DNA from: an uncultured bacterium
GTDB lineage: Bacteria; Actinomycetota; Coriobacteriia; Coriobacteriales; Atopobiaceae
Length of the DNA stretch: 64,000 bases
Assembly (NCBI GenBank): GCA_905214865.1
Contig: CAJMNO010000003.1
Coordinates: forward strand, 62,001-126,000
Direction: 5' to 3'
The notes beneath the pieces are model-generated. The model saw nothing but the letters and a program-made list of their open reading frames with translations, searched no databases and was not told the DNA's origin. The position numbers and the translations under genes are program-made. Positions 1 to 7,760 of this stretch are shown in pieces. The number at the start of each line of letters is the position of its first letter. Position 1 is the stretch's first letter.

Positions 1-896
1 GAGACGTACCCCCTCAGGTGGCCCAAGTAGCTCTCGGCCAGGGGCGAGAGGGGACGACGAGGCTGGTGCACGTAGCCGATCTCCATGGTCCCACCGCCCT
101 CCAGGGGGACCGACACGATGTCGTTGCCGTTGAGGTCGGAGCTCAGGATGCCGGACGAGATGGTGTACCCGTCGAGGCCGATGAGCAGGTTGAACAGGGT
201 CGCGCGGTCGGTGACCACGATCGCCTTGTCGACCTCCTGGGTGATGTGCGGCTCCTCGGCAAAGTAGAAGGAGTTGCGCGAGCCCTGGTCGTACGAGAGC
301 CGCGGGTAGGGGGCAAGGTCGACGAGCGCGACCGACCGGCGCGAGGCGAGGGGATTCCCCCTGCTCATAAACACGTGCTCGCGCGCCTCGAACAGCGGCT
401 CAAAGCGGAGCTCCGCCTGGCGGATCGCGCTGGTGAGGACCTCGCGGTTAAATGAGTTGCGGTACAGCACCCCAAGCTCGCTGCGCTGGAGGCGCACGTC
501 CTCGATGATGCCAAAGGTGGTGCCCTCGCGCAGGGAAAACTCGTAGCGGCTCTCCCCGTACTCGCGGACCAGCTCCACGAAGGCGTTGACCACGAAGGCG
601 TAGTGCTGCGACGAGACCGCGAAGACCCGGCGGGGCGGGTTGCCGCTCTTGTACTGCGCCTCAAGGAGGTCTGCCTGCTCCACAACCTGGCGGGCGTACG
701 AGAGGAACCTGGTGCCGTCCTCGGTGGGGACCACGCCACGGCTGGAGCGCTCGAAGATGGTGATGCCCATCTCGCCCTCGAGCTCTGAGAGGGCCTTGGA
801 CAGGCTGGGCTGCGCGATGTAGAGGCGTGCTGCCGCCGCCGTGATGGAGCCGCTTGCCGCGACCTCGATGGCGTACCTGAGCTGCTGCAGGGTCAT
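1..896 (-). CDS. LysR-family transcriptional regulator (C-terminus cut by window edge)
   Basis: A DNA-binding transcriptional regulator of the LysR type. The start ATG (complement of 894-896) opens MTLQQLRYAIEVAASGS, and the winged helix-turn-helix follows at about residues 18-50 (ITAAAARLYIAQPSLSKAL), the most conserved part of the family. The remaining ~240 residues look like the periplasmic-binding-protein-like effector domain. About 298 codons lie inside the window; LysR proteins are usually near 300 residues, so only a few C-terminal residues can be missing. The effector and target genes cannot be told from the sequence. The upstream 160-240 bp carry an unusual AT-rich repeat cluster. 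Confidence 0.93.
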   Translation of the reverse strand, partial: MTLQQLRYAIEVAASGSITAAAARLYIAQPSLSKALSELEGEMGITIFERSSRGVVPTEDGTRFLSYARQVVEQADLLEAQYKSGNPPRRVFAVSSQHYAFVVNAFVELVREYGESRYEFSLREGTTFGIIEDVRLQRSELGVLYRNSFNREVLTSAIRQAELRFEPLFEAREHVFMSRGNPLASRRSVALVDLAPYPRLSYDQGSRNSFYFAEEPHITQEVDKAIVVTDRATLFNLLIGLDGYTISSGILSSDLNGNDIVSVPLEGGGTMEIGYVHQPRRPLSPLAESYLGHLRGYV

Positions 897-1057
897 GGTC
901 GACCTCCCGCCCCTGGGGGCATAGCCTTGGGCAATGGCGTTTCTCCCGTCAGAGGATAGCGCCATGGCCCGCACCTGCCGCAGTCGCGCTCGGAGCGGCG
1001 TATGGCGTGGGCGGCGGCAGTCGTCTCGCAAGACGGAAGATCGATGCCGCTCAGGGC

Positions 1058-1138
1058 GGATTTTCGATATCGAATAGGGTGGAAAATCCATATCGCATAT
1101 GGTGGAAAACGATATCGGCTTGGGCAGAATTTCGATAT
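1058..1138. repeat. AT-rich cluster of short direct and inverted repeats
   Basis: Within about 80 bp, GATATCG-like boxes occur at 1066-1072, 1111-1117 and 1134-1138. Two copies of a 22-23 bp unit (read on the minus strand as GATATsG followed by TTTTCCACC and TATkC) sit in tandem, and a perfect 8-bp inverted repeat GGATTTTC/GAAAATCC spans 1058-1065 and 1082-1089. The tract is far richer in A+T than its surroundings. It lies upstream of the LysR gene and over the 5' part of the ATPase remnant, so it could be an operator array or simply decayed coding sequence. Confidence 0.5.
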
Positions 1139-1259
1139 TGAACCCGCCGTGCGCATGAGGCCGCCGGAGTTCATGGCAGTCATCACGGGGGTGTCCGAGT
1201 ACGCGCACCGCGTGGAGGACGGCATCTACGCGATACCAATACGGGCGCTTACCGCCTAG
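1132..1259 (+). pseudogene. 3' remnant of an ATP-binding protein gene (DUF4143-type C-terminus)
   Basis: The plus-strand frame ending at the TAG at 1257-1259 reads PPEFMAVITGVSEYAHRVED then GIYAIPIRALTA. This resembles from memory the last ~30 residues of bacterial AAA ATPases with a C-terminal DUF4143 domain, which end in a pattern like vITGvg.yAYrr.DGvyViPi. No Walker motifs or any of the ~350 preceding residues are present, so if the resemblance is real this is the decayed end of a gene. A short real protein starting at 1002 cannot be ruled out but has no good ribosome binding site. The rest of 897-1333 shows no gene. Confidence 0.35.
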
Positions 1260-1333
1260 GCTGGGGCTCGTCTCGCCTGGGATCGCTCCGCGGCACTGGA
1301 GGTGGAGGGGCCCACGCCGCCACGGGGGCTGGG

Positions 1334-1573
1334 CTATCCCCTCGCGGGGCGCGACACGGGCCGGAGCATCCACTCCTTCACGTTCTTGAAGGTGGTGTCG
1401 CAGCCGCTGACGTCCACCTTGTCCACGCGGTAGATGGGCTTGCCGTAGACCCAGCCCACCTCGGCGATGACGCCCGAGGTGACCCATGGCACGAGCCCCG
1501 CGCGAGACGAGACCTCGACCCTCTCCCCCACCTGGAACCGCGGACGCTGCCGCTCGTACCCGCTTCCATACAT
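1334..1573 (-). CDS. Small uncharacterised protein, possibly SH3-like (79 aa)
   Basis: I do not recognise the family. The start is the ATG at 1571-1573, chosen because an AGGGGG ribosome binding site lies 6 bases upstream; the frame is open further 5' but without support. The 79-residue product is basic and rich in Val, Arg, Trp and Tyr, with short beta-strand-like stretches (RFQVGERVEVSS, GVIAEVGWVYGKPIYRVDKV), as in small SH3-like or KOW-like barrels. There is no signal peptide or membrane segment. It is divergent from the restriction endonuclease gene with 154 bp between them, so it may be part of the same island; its role there is unknown. Confidence 0.6.
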   Translation of the reverse strand: MYGSGYERQRPRFQVGERVEVSSRAGLVPWVTSGVIAEVGWVYGKPIYRVDKVDVSGCDTTFKNVKEWMLRPVSRPARG

Positions 1574-1727
1574 GCATCCCCCTCGCACCTTCGGCATCGA
1601 TTGTAGCGGAACGCTTGTTCTGGGCTGTCTAAGGGTGCATGAGCCCCGTCCACCCCTCCATTCGCTCCGCTCTTTCAGCAATTCGATAGAGTTTTCTCGT
1701 TGGAATGCGATGAACCCGGGAGGTTCT

Positions 1728-3083
1728 ATGACGGAGGAGCTGGGATACGACGAGACGAGCGTCACCTCCATCGTGGAGTATGCGCAAAGACTGGTTGGGC
1801 ACTCGCTACGCGAAGTGGCTGACCCCGGCGCACTTGCCTCCCCTGCCCGCCGAAGGGGATCCTTCGGCAACGCTGTTGAAGAGTACTGGTTTCACTACAA
1901 GCCCAACTCAGACGAGAGTCCCGATTTCCCACGGGCGGGAGAGGGCGGCTTGGAGCTGAAGACGACTCCCTTGCGAAAGAACAAGAACGGCACCGTCAGG
2001 GCAAAGGAGCGGCTCGTTCTTACGATGGTCAACTATCGCGATGTCGTCAACGAGACCTTTGAGACTAGCCACCTGCTTCAAAAGGCGCAAAACATTCTGC
2101 TCGTCTCGTACATGTGGGAGCCCGACACAAATCCAGTCGACTACAAAGTAGTGCTTGCGGAATTATGGGGCCTTCCGGAAGAGGATATGCCCCAGTTCAA
2201 ACAGGACTGGGAGACCGTTGTCGCAAAGGTTCTCGCAGGTCACGCAGAAGACATCTCGTCATCAGACACACTCTATCTCGAAGCGTGCACCAAAGCGGCA
2301 GACTCTTCGAAGAGGACATCGCAGCCATTCTCGGATGTCATGGCAAAGCCCCGCGCATGGGCACTCAAGTCCTCTTACATGACAGCAGCCGAGAACAAGA
2401 TGCTCGAAAGGCGCCAGGCAATCAAACGCACCGAATCCGAAGGCGAGCTTGGTCTACTTGACCTCATCAGACGCCGCTTCGAACCCTATCTTGGACTTAC
2501 TCAAGAATGTCTTTACCAAAGGCTTGGACTGGCAAAGCCAGGAAGAGCATTGCCCAAGAACGTCGGCGCGTTGGTTACGAAGAGAATCCTCGGGGTCGAC
2601 GACGACACACAGATTGATGAGTTCGCAAAGGCTGGAATCAAGACCAAAACGATACGGCTGCAAAGCAATGGTCTTCCAAAGGAGGCTATCTCCTTCCCAG
2701 CGTTCGACTACTTTGCTCTGGAAGCAACGGAATTTGAAGACTCGGACTTCTACGGATACCTGCAGCAGATGTGGCTCTTCATCCTCTACAGAGCGGATGG
2801 GGCCGGGGTGTATCGGCTTTCTGACGTCATGCTATGGCAAATGCCCGAGCATGACATTCCCGAGGCAGGGCGCTGCTATGACCAGATGAGAAAGAACGTG
2901 ATGGAGGGTAACGCCGATATCTCAGTAGGGGCAACCGAGAACCGCTGCTGTCACGTTCGCCCCCATGCAAGGAACGCCGCAGACACCAGGCCACAGCCAC
3001 ATGGAGAGCCCGTCGTAAAGAAGTGCTTCTGGCTCAACAGGTCTTACCTAAGAGAGGAAATCGCACGAGCGCTGTCTAGGTGA
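1728..3083 (+). CDS. Sau3AI/MutH-family type II restriction endonuclease
   Basis: A 451-residue protein resembling Sau3AI, which cuts at GATC as a two-domain relative of the mismatch-repair nicking enzyme MutH. The N-terminal domain shows the catalytic pattern: GSFGNAVEEYWF, then D66 (SPDF) and E76-x-K78 in GGLELKTTPL, the D...ExK metal site of the fold. The C-terminal half (LLDLIRRRFEPYLG to about residue 400, with GLPKEAISFP) looks like the second MutH-like, DNA-binding domain. Start at 1728 is preferred over upstream in-frame ATGs because GGGAGG lies 5 bases before it. A C5 methyltransferase follows one gene downstream. Recognition of GATC is by analogy only. Codon use is less GC-biased than in flanking genes, suggesting transfer. 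Confidence 0.85.
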   Translation: MTEELGYDETSVTSIVEYAQRLVGHSLREVADPGALASPARRRGSFGNAVEEYWFHYKPNSDESPDFPRAGEGGLELKTTPLRKNKNGTVRAKERLVLTMVNYRDVVNETFETSHLLQKAQNILLVSYMWEPDTNPVDYKVVLAELWGLPEEDMPQFKQDWETVVAKVLAGHAEDISSSDTLYLEACTKAADSSKRTSQPFSDVMAKPRAWALKSSYMTAAENKMLERRQAIKRTESEGELGLLDLIRRRFEPYLGLTQECLYQRLGLAKPGRALPKNVGALVTKRILGVDDDTQIDEFAKAGIKTKTIRLQSNGLPKEAISFPAFDYFALEATEFEDSDFYGYLQQMWLFILYRADGAGVYRLSDVMLWQMPEHDIPEAGRCYDQMRKNVMEGNADISVGATENRCCHVRPHARNAADTRPQPHGEPVVKKCFWLNRSYLREEIARALSR

Positions 3084-3190
3084 GATTAGAGGTCGGCTTG
3101 TTTCCGCTCGCCGACGACGACATTGGGTGCCAGTACATCGGGACTAGCATTCTGGAATGATTCTGAAAACGTATCAAGGAGGCCTTTCCG

Positions 3191-4195
3191 ATGGATGCCA
3201 AGGCACGCCACGTCATCCCTACAGCCCTGCTCGCGACAAGCCTTGCCTTTGCCGCTTGCCCGTACATTACGGGTTGCTCCCAACCAGCAAGCAGCACCAC
3301 CAATAGCAAGGCCACCACAAGCGACAGCACCCCCGCAGCGGATGCATCCAATAATGACGCGAAGCAGAAGGAATGTATCTCCGCCATCTCGAAGGGCCTG
3401 CAGAAGCATTGGGAGAAGACGGAGGTCGACGACTTTGGAAGTCTTTCCGGACTAACCTCTGCTGTAAAGGCGGGCTACCAGGCTGAACTCGATGAGATTA
3501 GCGATTACTCTGCAGATAGCTTTGCCGACAAGGAGTTTGGGAAGCTCTTTGGGAAATACAAGACATCTCTGGAAAATGCCGTGAAAGGGGCAGATGCCCT
3601 CTTTCCCGCAAACCCCGACGTCTATAACAAGACCTTCCTTGATGAGGGCACTCTGACCCGAGCAGTCTGCCTTGAAAAGTTCCAGAGGAAGTATGGCCTT
3701 ACGGTCCCCTCCGAAGATTCAGAACTACTCGAAGACGCAATTGACGTTTCGGGTGTTTCGCACATGATCAGCCCAAAGAAGATGGTAAAGGTGCAGATGT
3801 CAGGCACCGAAGTTGAGGTGGGGGTAGAGGGCTTTCAGAGCAGCGCTTCATACAACCAGCAGGAGGCGAGTAGCGGTAATAAACCAGAAGGGAAGACCTA
3901 TGCGATGCTGCTCCTAGACTTCAGGAATGTATCCGCTCCAACAGATTCAAATGGGATGCTCGATGTCACTCCCTACTTTGAGGTTGATGATTGGAACACA
4001 CTCGGACTCGCCACGGAAAACGAGTCGTACGGTTTTCCTGGATACGATGCGATTGCCGGTGGATATGGAACGTGTCCAGCGGGAAAGTCAACCCGATTTG
4101 CCCTGCCATATGTCGTAGACGAAAAGACGGATGGAGTCATCGTATTCCTGGGGAGCAAATACATGACCACGCTCAAGATGGAGCAGGTCCAATAG
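3191..4195 (+). CDS. Putative lipoprotein between the restriction and methylation genes
   Basis: A 334-residue exported lipoprotein of unknown function. The N-terminus has a basic start (MDAKARH), a hydrophobic core (VIPTALLATSLAFAACPYI) and a lipobox-like ITGC with Cys at about residue 29, followed by a Ser/Thr/Ala-rich linker typical of cell-surface lipoproteins. The middle (residues ~60-190) is largely helical and charged; the last ~120 residues have alternating beta-like strands (YAMLLLDFRNVSAP, GVIVFLGSKYMTT), compatible with an immunoglobulin-like telokin fold, though this is a guess. AAGGAGG is 8 bases before the ATG. Its place between an R and an M gene is unusual; it could be cargo or part of the system. 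Confidence 0.72.
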   Translation: MDAKARHVIPTALLATSLAFAACPYITGCSQPASSTTNSKATTSDSTPAADASNNDAKQKECISAISKGLQKHWEKTEVDDFGSLSGLTSAVKAGYQAELDEISDYSADSFADKEFGKLFGKYKTSLENAVKGADALFPANPDVYNKTFLDEGTLTRAVCLEKFQRKYGLTVPSEDSELLEDAIDVSGVSHMISPKKMVKVQMSGTEVEVGVEGFQSSASYNQQEASSGNKPEGKTYAMLLLDFRNVSAPTDSNGMLDVTPYFEVDDWNTLGLATENESYGFPGYDAIAGGYGTCPAGKSTRFALPYVVDEKTDGVIVFLGSKYMTTLKMEQVQ

Positions 4196-4217
4196 CCAGC
4201 TTGGGATGCCCACACTT

Positions 4218-4276
4218 GATCCTGTCATGGGTCTCGGCTAAGATGATCGCCTGACATAAGTCCACAGACAGCGATC
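4218..4276. promoter_or_regulatory. Three GATC sites clustered just before the methyltransferase start
   Basis: GATC occurs at 4218-4221, 4245-4248 and 4273-4276, the last 8 bases before the GTG start of the methyltransferase. I find only one GATC in the whole endonuclease gene (1858-1861) and one in the lipoprotein gene (3766-3769). If the system recognises GATC, methylation or binding at these sites could control methyltransferase expression. The clustering is seen; the function is inferred. Confidence 0.4.
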
Positions 4277-4284
4277 GGAGAAAC

Positions 4285-5565
4285 GTGGACGAGAAGATTA
4301 AGGTAGCCGAGCTCTTTGCGGGAGTCGGCGGTTTCAGGCTTGGCCTTGAGGGCTATAACGACCCCGAAAGGGGATGGGACTTACCTTCCGCAGGCCCCTA
4401 TAAAACAGTCTGGGCAAACCAGTGGGAACCCGGGACCGATAGGAAGCAATTCGCAGCCCGCTGCTATGCGGAGCGCTTCGGCAAGGGTTCCGTGGTAAAT
4501 GAGGATATCGACACGGTACTAGACCAGTACGAGGCGGGGGAACGAGACATCCCCGACGTAGACATGGTGGTCGGCGGCTTCCCCTGCCAAGACTATTCCG
4601 TTGCACGGCCCCTCTCCCAGGCGACGGGAATCGAAGGCAAGAAAGGCGTCCTTTGGTGGTCCATCTTCCGTTTTCTCAACATCCAGCTCGCCAAGTCTCC
4701 CGATAACGCTCGCTACTGTATGTTCGAGAACGTCGACCGCCTGCTCAAGAGCCCTGCCAGGCAACGTGGCCGTGACTTTGCGATTATCCTCTCGTGCCTC
4801 GCTACCCTTGGCTATTCGGTCGAGTGGCGCGTCGTCAATAGCGCGGAGTATGGCTTCCCTCAGCGCCGGAAGCGCATATACATCTATGCAGAGCGTAATG
4901 CCTGTTGGGGCGCCACCGAGCATCTGACACGCGGCGTCATGGCAACCGCATTTCCCATGAATCCTCCCAAACAAGTCGACCGCGTCAATATCCCCCTTGA
5001 CCCCTACGAGGCTTCTCAATCCTTCAATCAGGGCGGAAAGGCTACGCCATTCTCCGATGCGGGAGTCATGGTTGGAAGCGAAGCGGTAACGTGTCGCGTT
5101 GTGGAGCGCTACGACGGCCCCCGCATGACGTTAGGAGATGTTCTGATTCCCGAGGACGAGGTGCCGTCAGAGTACTTTGTCCCCGAGTCACAGCGAGAGA
5201 AGTGGGAATACCTCAAGGGCTCAAAACGGGAGAAGCGCGTCAACAAGGCAACTGGCTTCGAGTACAGCTACTCAGAGGGAGCAATGGCCTTTCCCGACGC
5301 CGTGGACCGGCCTTCTCGCACCATACTCACCGGGGAGGGAGGGCGTGGCGCCTCTCGCTTCAAGCACGTTATTGAGTGTTCGGATGGGCGTCTGCGCCGG
5401 CTCGTCCCCGATGAGCTTGATCAACTGCAGTGCTTTCCTCGTGGTTGGACAGACACCGGAATGACCGATGGGCAGCGTGCCTTCTGCATGGGTAATGCAC
5501 TTGTAGTGGGAATCCCCCATGCCATTGGCAAAGTCATAGCCAGCTCTTCTTCCGCCGACGTGTAA
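4285..5565 (+). CDS. DNA (cytosine-5-)-methyltransferase of a type II R-M system
   Basis: A 426-residue methyltransferase that transfers a methyl group from S-adenosylmethionine to C5 of cytosine. The ordered C5 motifs are visible: motif I VAELFAGVGGFRLGL (~residue 8), motif IV GGFPCQDYSVA with catalytic Cys101, motif VI ENVDRLL (Glu148), motif VIII QRRKRIYIYA, a variable region of ~180 residues for target recognition, and motif X GNALVVGIPHAI near the C-terminus. The start is GTG with CGGAG upstream. Pairing with a Sau3AI-like nuclease suggests GATC with the inner cytosine methylated, as for M.Sau3AI, but specificity is not readable here. It probably protects the host from the nuclease encoded 1.2 kb upstream. 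Confidence 0.93.
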   Translation: MDEKIKVAELFAGVGGFRLGLEGYNDPERGWDLPSAGPYKTVWANQWEPGTDRKQFAARCYAERFGKGSVVNEDIDTVLDQYEAGERDIPDVDMVVGGFPCQDYSVARPLSQATGIEGKKGVLWWSIFRFLNIQLAKSPDNARYCMFENVDRLLKSPARQRGRDFAIILSCLATLGYSVEWRVVNSAEYGFPQRRKRIYIYAERNACWGATEHLTRGVMATAFPMNPPKQVDRVNIPLDPYEASQSFNQGGKATPFSDAGVMVGSEAVTCRVVERYDGPRMTLGDVLIPEDEVPSEYFVPESQREKWEYLKGSKREKRVNKATGFEYSYSEGAMAFPDAVDRPSRTILTGEGGRGASRFKHVIECSDGRLRRLVPDELDQLQCFPRGWTDTGMTDGQRAFCMGNALVVGIPHAIGKVIASSSSADV

Positions 5566-5580
5566 CAACGCCAAACGGCA

Positions 5581-5593
5581 GGGGGACTATCCT
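5581..5593 (+). promoter_or_regulatory. 13-bp box GGGGGACTATCCT, copy 1
   Basis: The same 13 bases recur exactly at 7761-7773 before the AEC transporter gene. The TATCCT part could be a -10 element, but no convincing -35 is visible at the usual distance in either copy. It lies 168 bp before the next gene. Confidence 0.3.
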
Positions 5594-5760
5594 GGCGACA
5601 CCTGTTCGCAATCGTTGCCCTCTCACTCGCCGACGCCTCCCACCTCCCGCGACCATGGCGCGGATCACGCGCCTGGCAGAGGATACGATTCTCTCGCCTG
5701 ACAAGGCCTTTGGGTTGGCTGGCAATCTGGATTTGACGTGGCCTCGGAACGGGAGGCGGC

Positions 5761-6303
5761 ATGGGCGGCGGGACAGACGGCCTCGAAGGACGGAGCGGCC
5801 ACGGCCTTGGCTTGGCCGTACGGAAGCACGGCAAGGACATCGTCATCGCATTCCTCGCCGCGTTGTGCATCGCGTTTGGCGCGCTGTGGATACGGGCCCA
5901 ACGCGAGGTGGACGCATTTTCGGAACGCGCGACAAGCGGCTATGACGTAGTGGGGACGTACGAGAGCCCCAGTCATGACGTCGACGGCTACTCACACGGC
6001 GCGTATGCCTCCCTTGCCATACTCCATCCAGAGCAAGACGGAATGGGATGGCAGCTCACCCTGTCGGATCGGCAGCTCAACGGGACAGCCAGGGCAACCG
6101 ACGACCCCAACGTGTACGAACTCTTAGACGCCTCGGGCAAGGCAGCCGGCACGATTCACCTGGCGTACGCATACACCGCCTTTGGAAGAACGGACGGTGT
6201 CGCATACATGACTCTCTCTGATGGTGGCTCGTTCGAACTGGCGAAGACGAGTGGCGTCCCCGCGACGCAGGAGTGGGGTTCCGAAGACTCGAGTGGGGCC
6301 TAG
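5761..6303 (+). CDS. Membrane-anchored protein of unknown function (180 aa)
   Basis: I do not recognise the family. After ~22 mostly hydrophilic residues there is one strong transmembrane helix at about residues 26-44 (DIVIAFLAALCIAFGALWI), then an outside domain of ~135 residues with strand-like segments (YASLAILHP, GWQLTLSDRQ, SFELAKTS). The layout is that of a single-pass protein with a small extracytoplasmic beta-rich domain. GGGAGG stands 6 bases before the ATG. It follows the methyltransferase by 195 bp and shares no obvious pathway with it. Whether it belongs to the restriction island or to the backbone is unclear; its GC content is intermediate. Confidence 0.65.
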   Translation: MGGGTDGLEGRSGHGLGLAVRKHGKDIVIAFLAALCIAFGALWIRAQREVDAFSERATSGYDVVGTYESPSHDVDGYSHGAYASLAILHPEQDGMGWQLTLSDRQLNGTARATDDPNVYELLDASGKAAGTIHLAYAYTAFGRTDGVAYMTLSDGGSFELAKTSGVPATQEWGSEDSSGA

Positions 6304-6440
6304 TAACGCCGCGCTCATGGGCGCTACCTGGTGGCGCAACCGTGACATTGGCAACGCGTCCGCCAATGCATCGGCGCCATAGCCGCCGAGGATACGCGTC
6401 GCAGCAATCCACCCTCGTAGGCGTAACCTGCGGAACCAGA

Positions 6441-6700
6441 CGCTTAACCTCGCCGGAGCTTGCACGCACTTCGAGACCTCGATGCTTAGCCTCGTCGGTG
6501 CCCGCATGGATTTCGAAGCAGAATGCTTAGCCTTCCCGGCGCCCGTATTGGTCGGACCTCCCGGAATCCGTACACGCACCAGGTTCTTTAAGCACCCCTC
6601 GCCCGTTACCCGTGCGGGCACCAGGTTCTTTAAGCACACCTCGCCCGCCACCCGTACGGACACCAGGTTTTCTAAGCTCCACGGCCACCCATGCAATGGG
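6441..6700. repeat. Degenerate tandem array with 42-bp period
   Basis: Two related blocks are seen. In the first, GCTTArCCT recurs at 6442, 6484 and 6525 (spacing 42 and 41). In the second, CACCAGGTTyT recurs at 6577, 6619 and 6661 (exactly 42 apart), with CTTTAAGCAC and CCTCGCCCG also repeated. Because 42 is divisible by three the array stays open in several frames on both strands, with 14-residue periodicity, so apparent reading frames here (such as 6124-6762 on the minus strand) are not evidence of a gene. There are no unique spacers between perfect repeats, so it is not a CRISPR array. The remainder of the 785-bp gap 6304-7088 shows no convincing gene. Confidence 0.75.
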
Positions 6701-7033
6701 CTGCTGAGAAAACTCGAGCCGTGGCAATCGAGGGTGACTCCATCACCGGAAAACCCTGCCACAACTCGGGATAACTCAGCTGAAACGACATTTGCATTGT
6801 CGCAAGTCCGAATTCCGCCGCCCCCTCATCGCTCCGACGGCGCCCAGATTGCCACAGCTCGCATTTCCCCAGCAGCCCCTGTGCAGGAGGGCGACAATCC
6901 CTATGATTCGGCGGCCCTTCGGGCCAGTGCTGGCGCAGCCCACACTTAAGGCGACGGTGGTGGCGACGACGCCCCATGACAAGCTCGTGACGATGAAAAT
7001 CCCCCGTCTGCCCTAACGCGAAATGGGCACACT

Positions 7034-7062
7034 GTATCTGACACCAATACGGTGCCAAATAC
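7034..7062. promoter_or_regulatory. Imperfect palindrome before the glutathione peroxidase gene
   Basis: GTATCTGACACC and GGTGCCAAATAC form an inverted repeat matching at 10 of 12 positions around a 5-base centre. It lies 27-55 bp before the peroxidase ATG, where a repressor operator would be expected. No regulator is identified. Confidence 0.4.
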
Positions 7063-7088
7063 GCGAACCTCATCGAGAGGGGTCCCAC

Positions 7089-7631
7089 ATGGGCGTCTAC
7101 GACTACACCGTCACCAACCGAGATGGCTCCACCACCAGCCTGGCGGACTTCAAGGGCAAAGTCCTCCTCATCGTCAACACCGCGACCGGCTGCGGCTTCA
7201 CGCCCCAGTACGACGAGCTGGAGAGGCTGTACGCCGAGTATCGCGACAAGGGGTTCGAGATCCTGGACTTCCCCTGCAACCAGTTCCTGGGCCAGGCCCC
7301 CGGCAGCGACGACGAAATCCACCAGTTCTGCACCATGAAGTTTGGGACCGAGTTCCCCCAGTTCAAGAAGATCGACGTCAACGGCGAGAACGCGGACCCG
7401 CTGTTCACGTACCTCAAGTCGCAGCAGGGCTTCAAGGGCCTGGGCGACTCCGAGGTGGCCCAGAAGATGCCGACCTACATCGCGCAGGTGGATCCCGACT
7501 GGGAGAGCAACGACGACATCAAGTGGAACTTCACCAAGTTCCTCGTGGACCGCGAGGGCAACGTCGTGGCACGCTTTGAGCCCACCGTGGGCATGGAGCC
7601 GGTGGAGAGGGCCCTGGCAGACCTGGTGTAG
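7089..7631 (+). CDS. Glutathione peroxidase family thiol peroxidase
   Basis: A 180-residue member of the glutathione peroxidase family, reducing hydrogen and organic peroxides in the cytoplasm. In bacteria the reductant is more often thioredoxin than glutathione. Active-site features are present: the peroxidatic Cys35 in VNTATGCGFTPQY (Cys, not selenocysteine), the Gln of PCNQFLGQAPGSDDEI, and the Trp/Asn of WNFTKFLVDREG. The length is typical. The ATG at 7089 is chosen because GAGAGGGG is 6 bases upstream and the protein then starts MGVYDYTV as in homologues. A palindrome lies in the upstream region. It appears to be a single-gene unit. Confidence 0.95.
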   Translation: MGVYDYTVTNRDGSTTSLADFKGKVLLIVNTATGCGFTPQYDELERLYAEYRDKGFEILDFPCNQFLGQAPGSDDEIHQFCTMKFGTEFPQFKKIDVNGENADPLFTYLKSQQGFKGLGDSEVAQKMPTYIAQVDPDWESNDDIKWNFTKFLVDREGNVVARFEPTVGMEPVERALADLV

Positions 7632-7760
7632 CCGCCCAAGCCACGGGGATGCCCCCACAATCGAGCAACCCGCGACCCGGGGTCCCCGCAGCGATGCGGT
7701 GGCCTTGGGTCGCCGCCTTATGCGGCTCCCGCCCACCTTCCCGCGCCCCGTCCCGCCCTT

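Noticed and set aside
1467..1727. An earlier start for the restriction endonuclease
   Set aside because: It would overlap the divergent small gene and its ribosome binding site, and residues before 1728 are not family-like; GGGAGG supports 1728.
6441..6700. The repeat array considered as CRISPR
   Set aside because: Units are degenerate and contiguous, with no uniform repeats separated by unique spacers and no cas genes nearby.
6124..6762. A 212-codon minus-strand frame through the 42-bp repeats
   Set aside because: The frame is open because the period is a multiple of three; no ribosome binding site or known domain, and it overlaps the end of the 5761-6303 gene.
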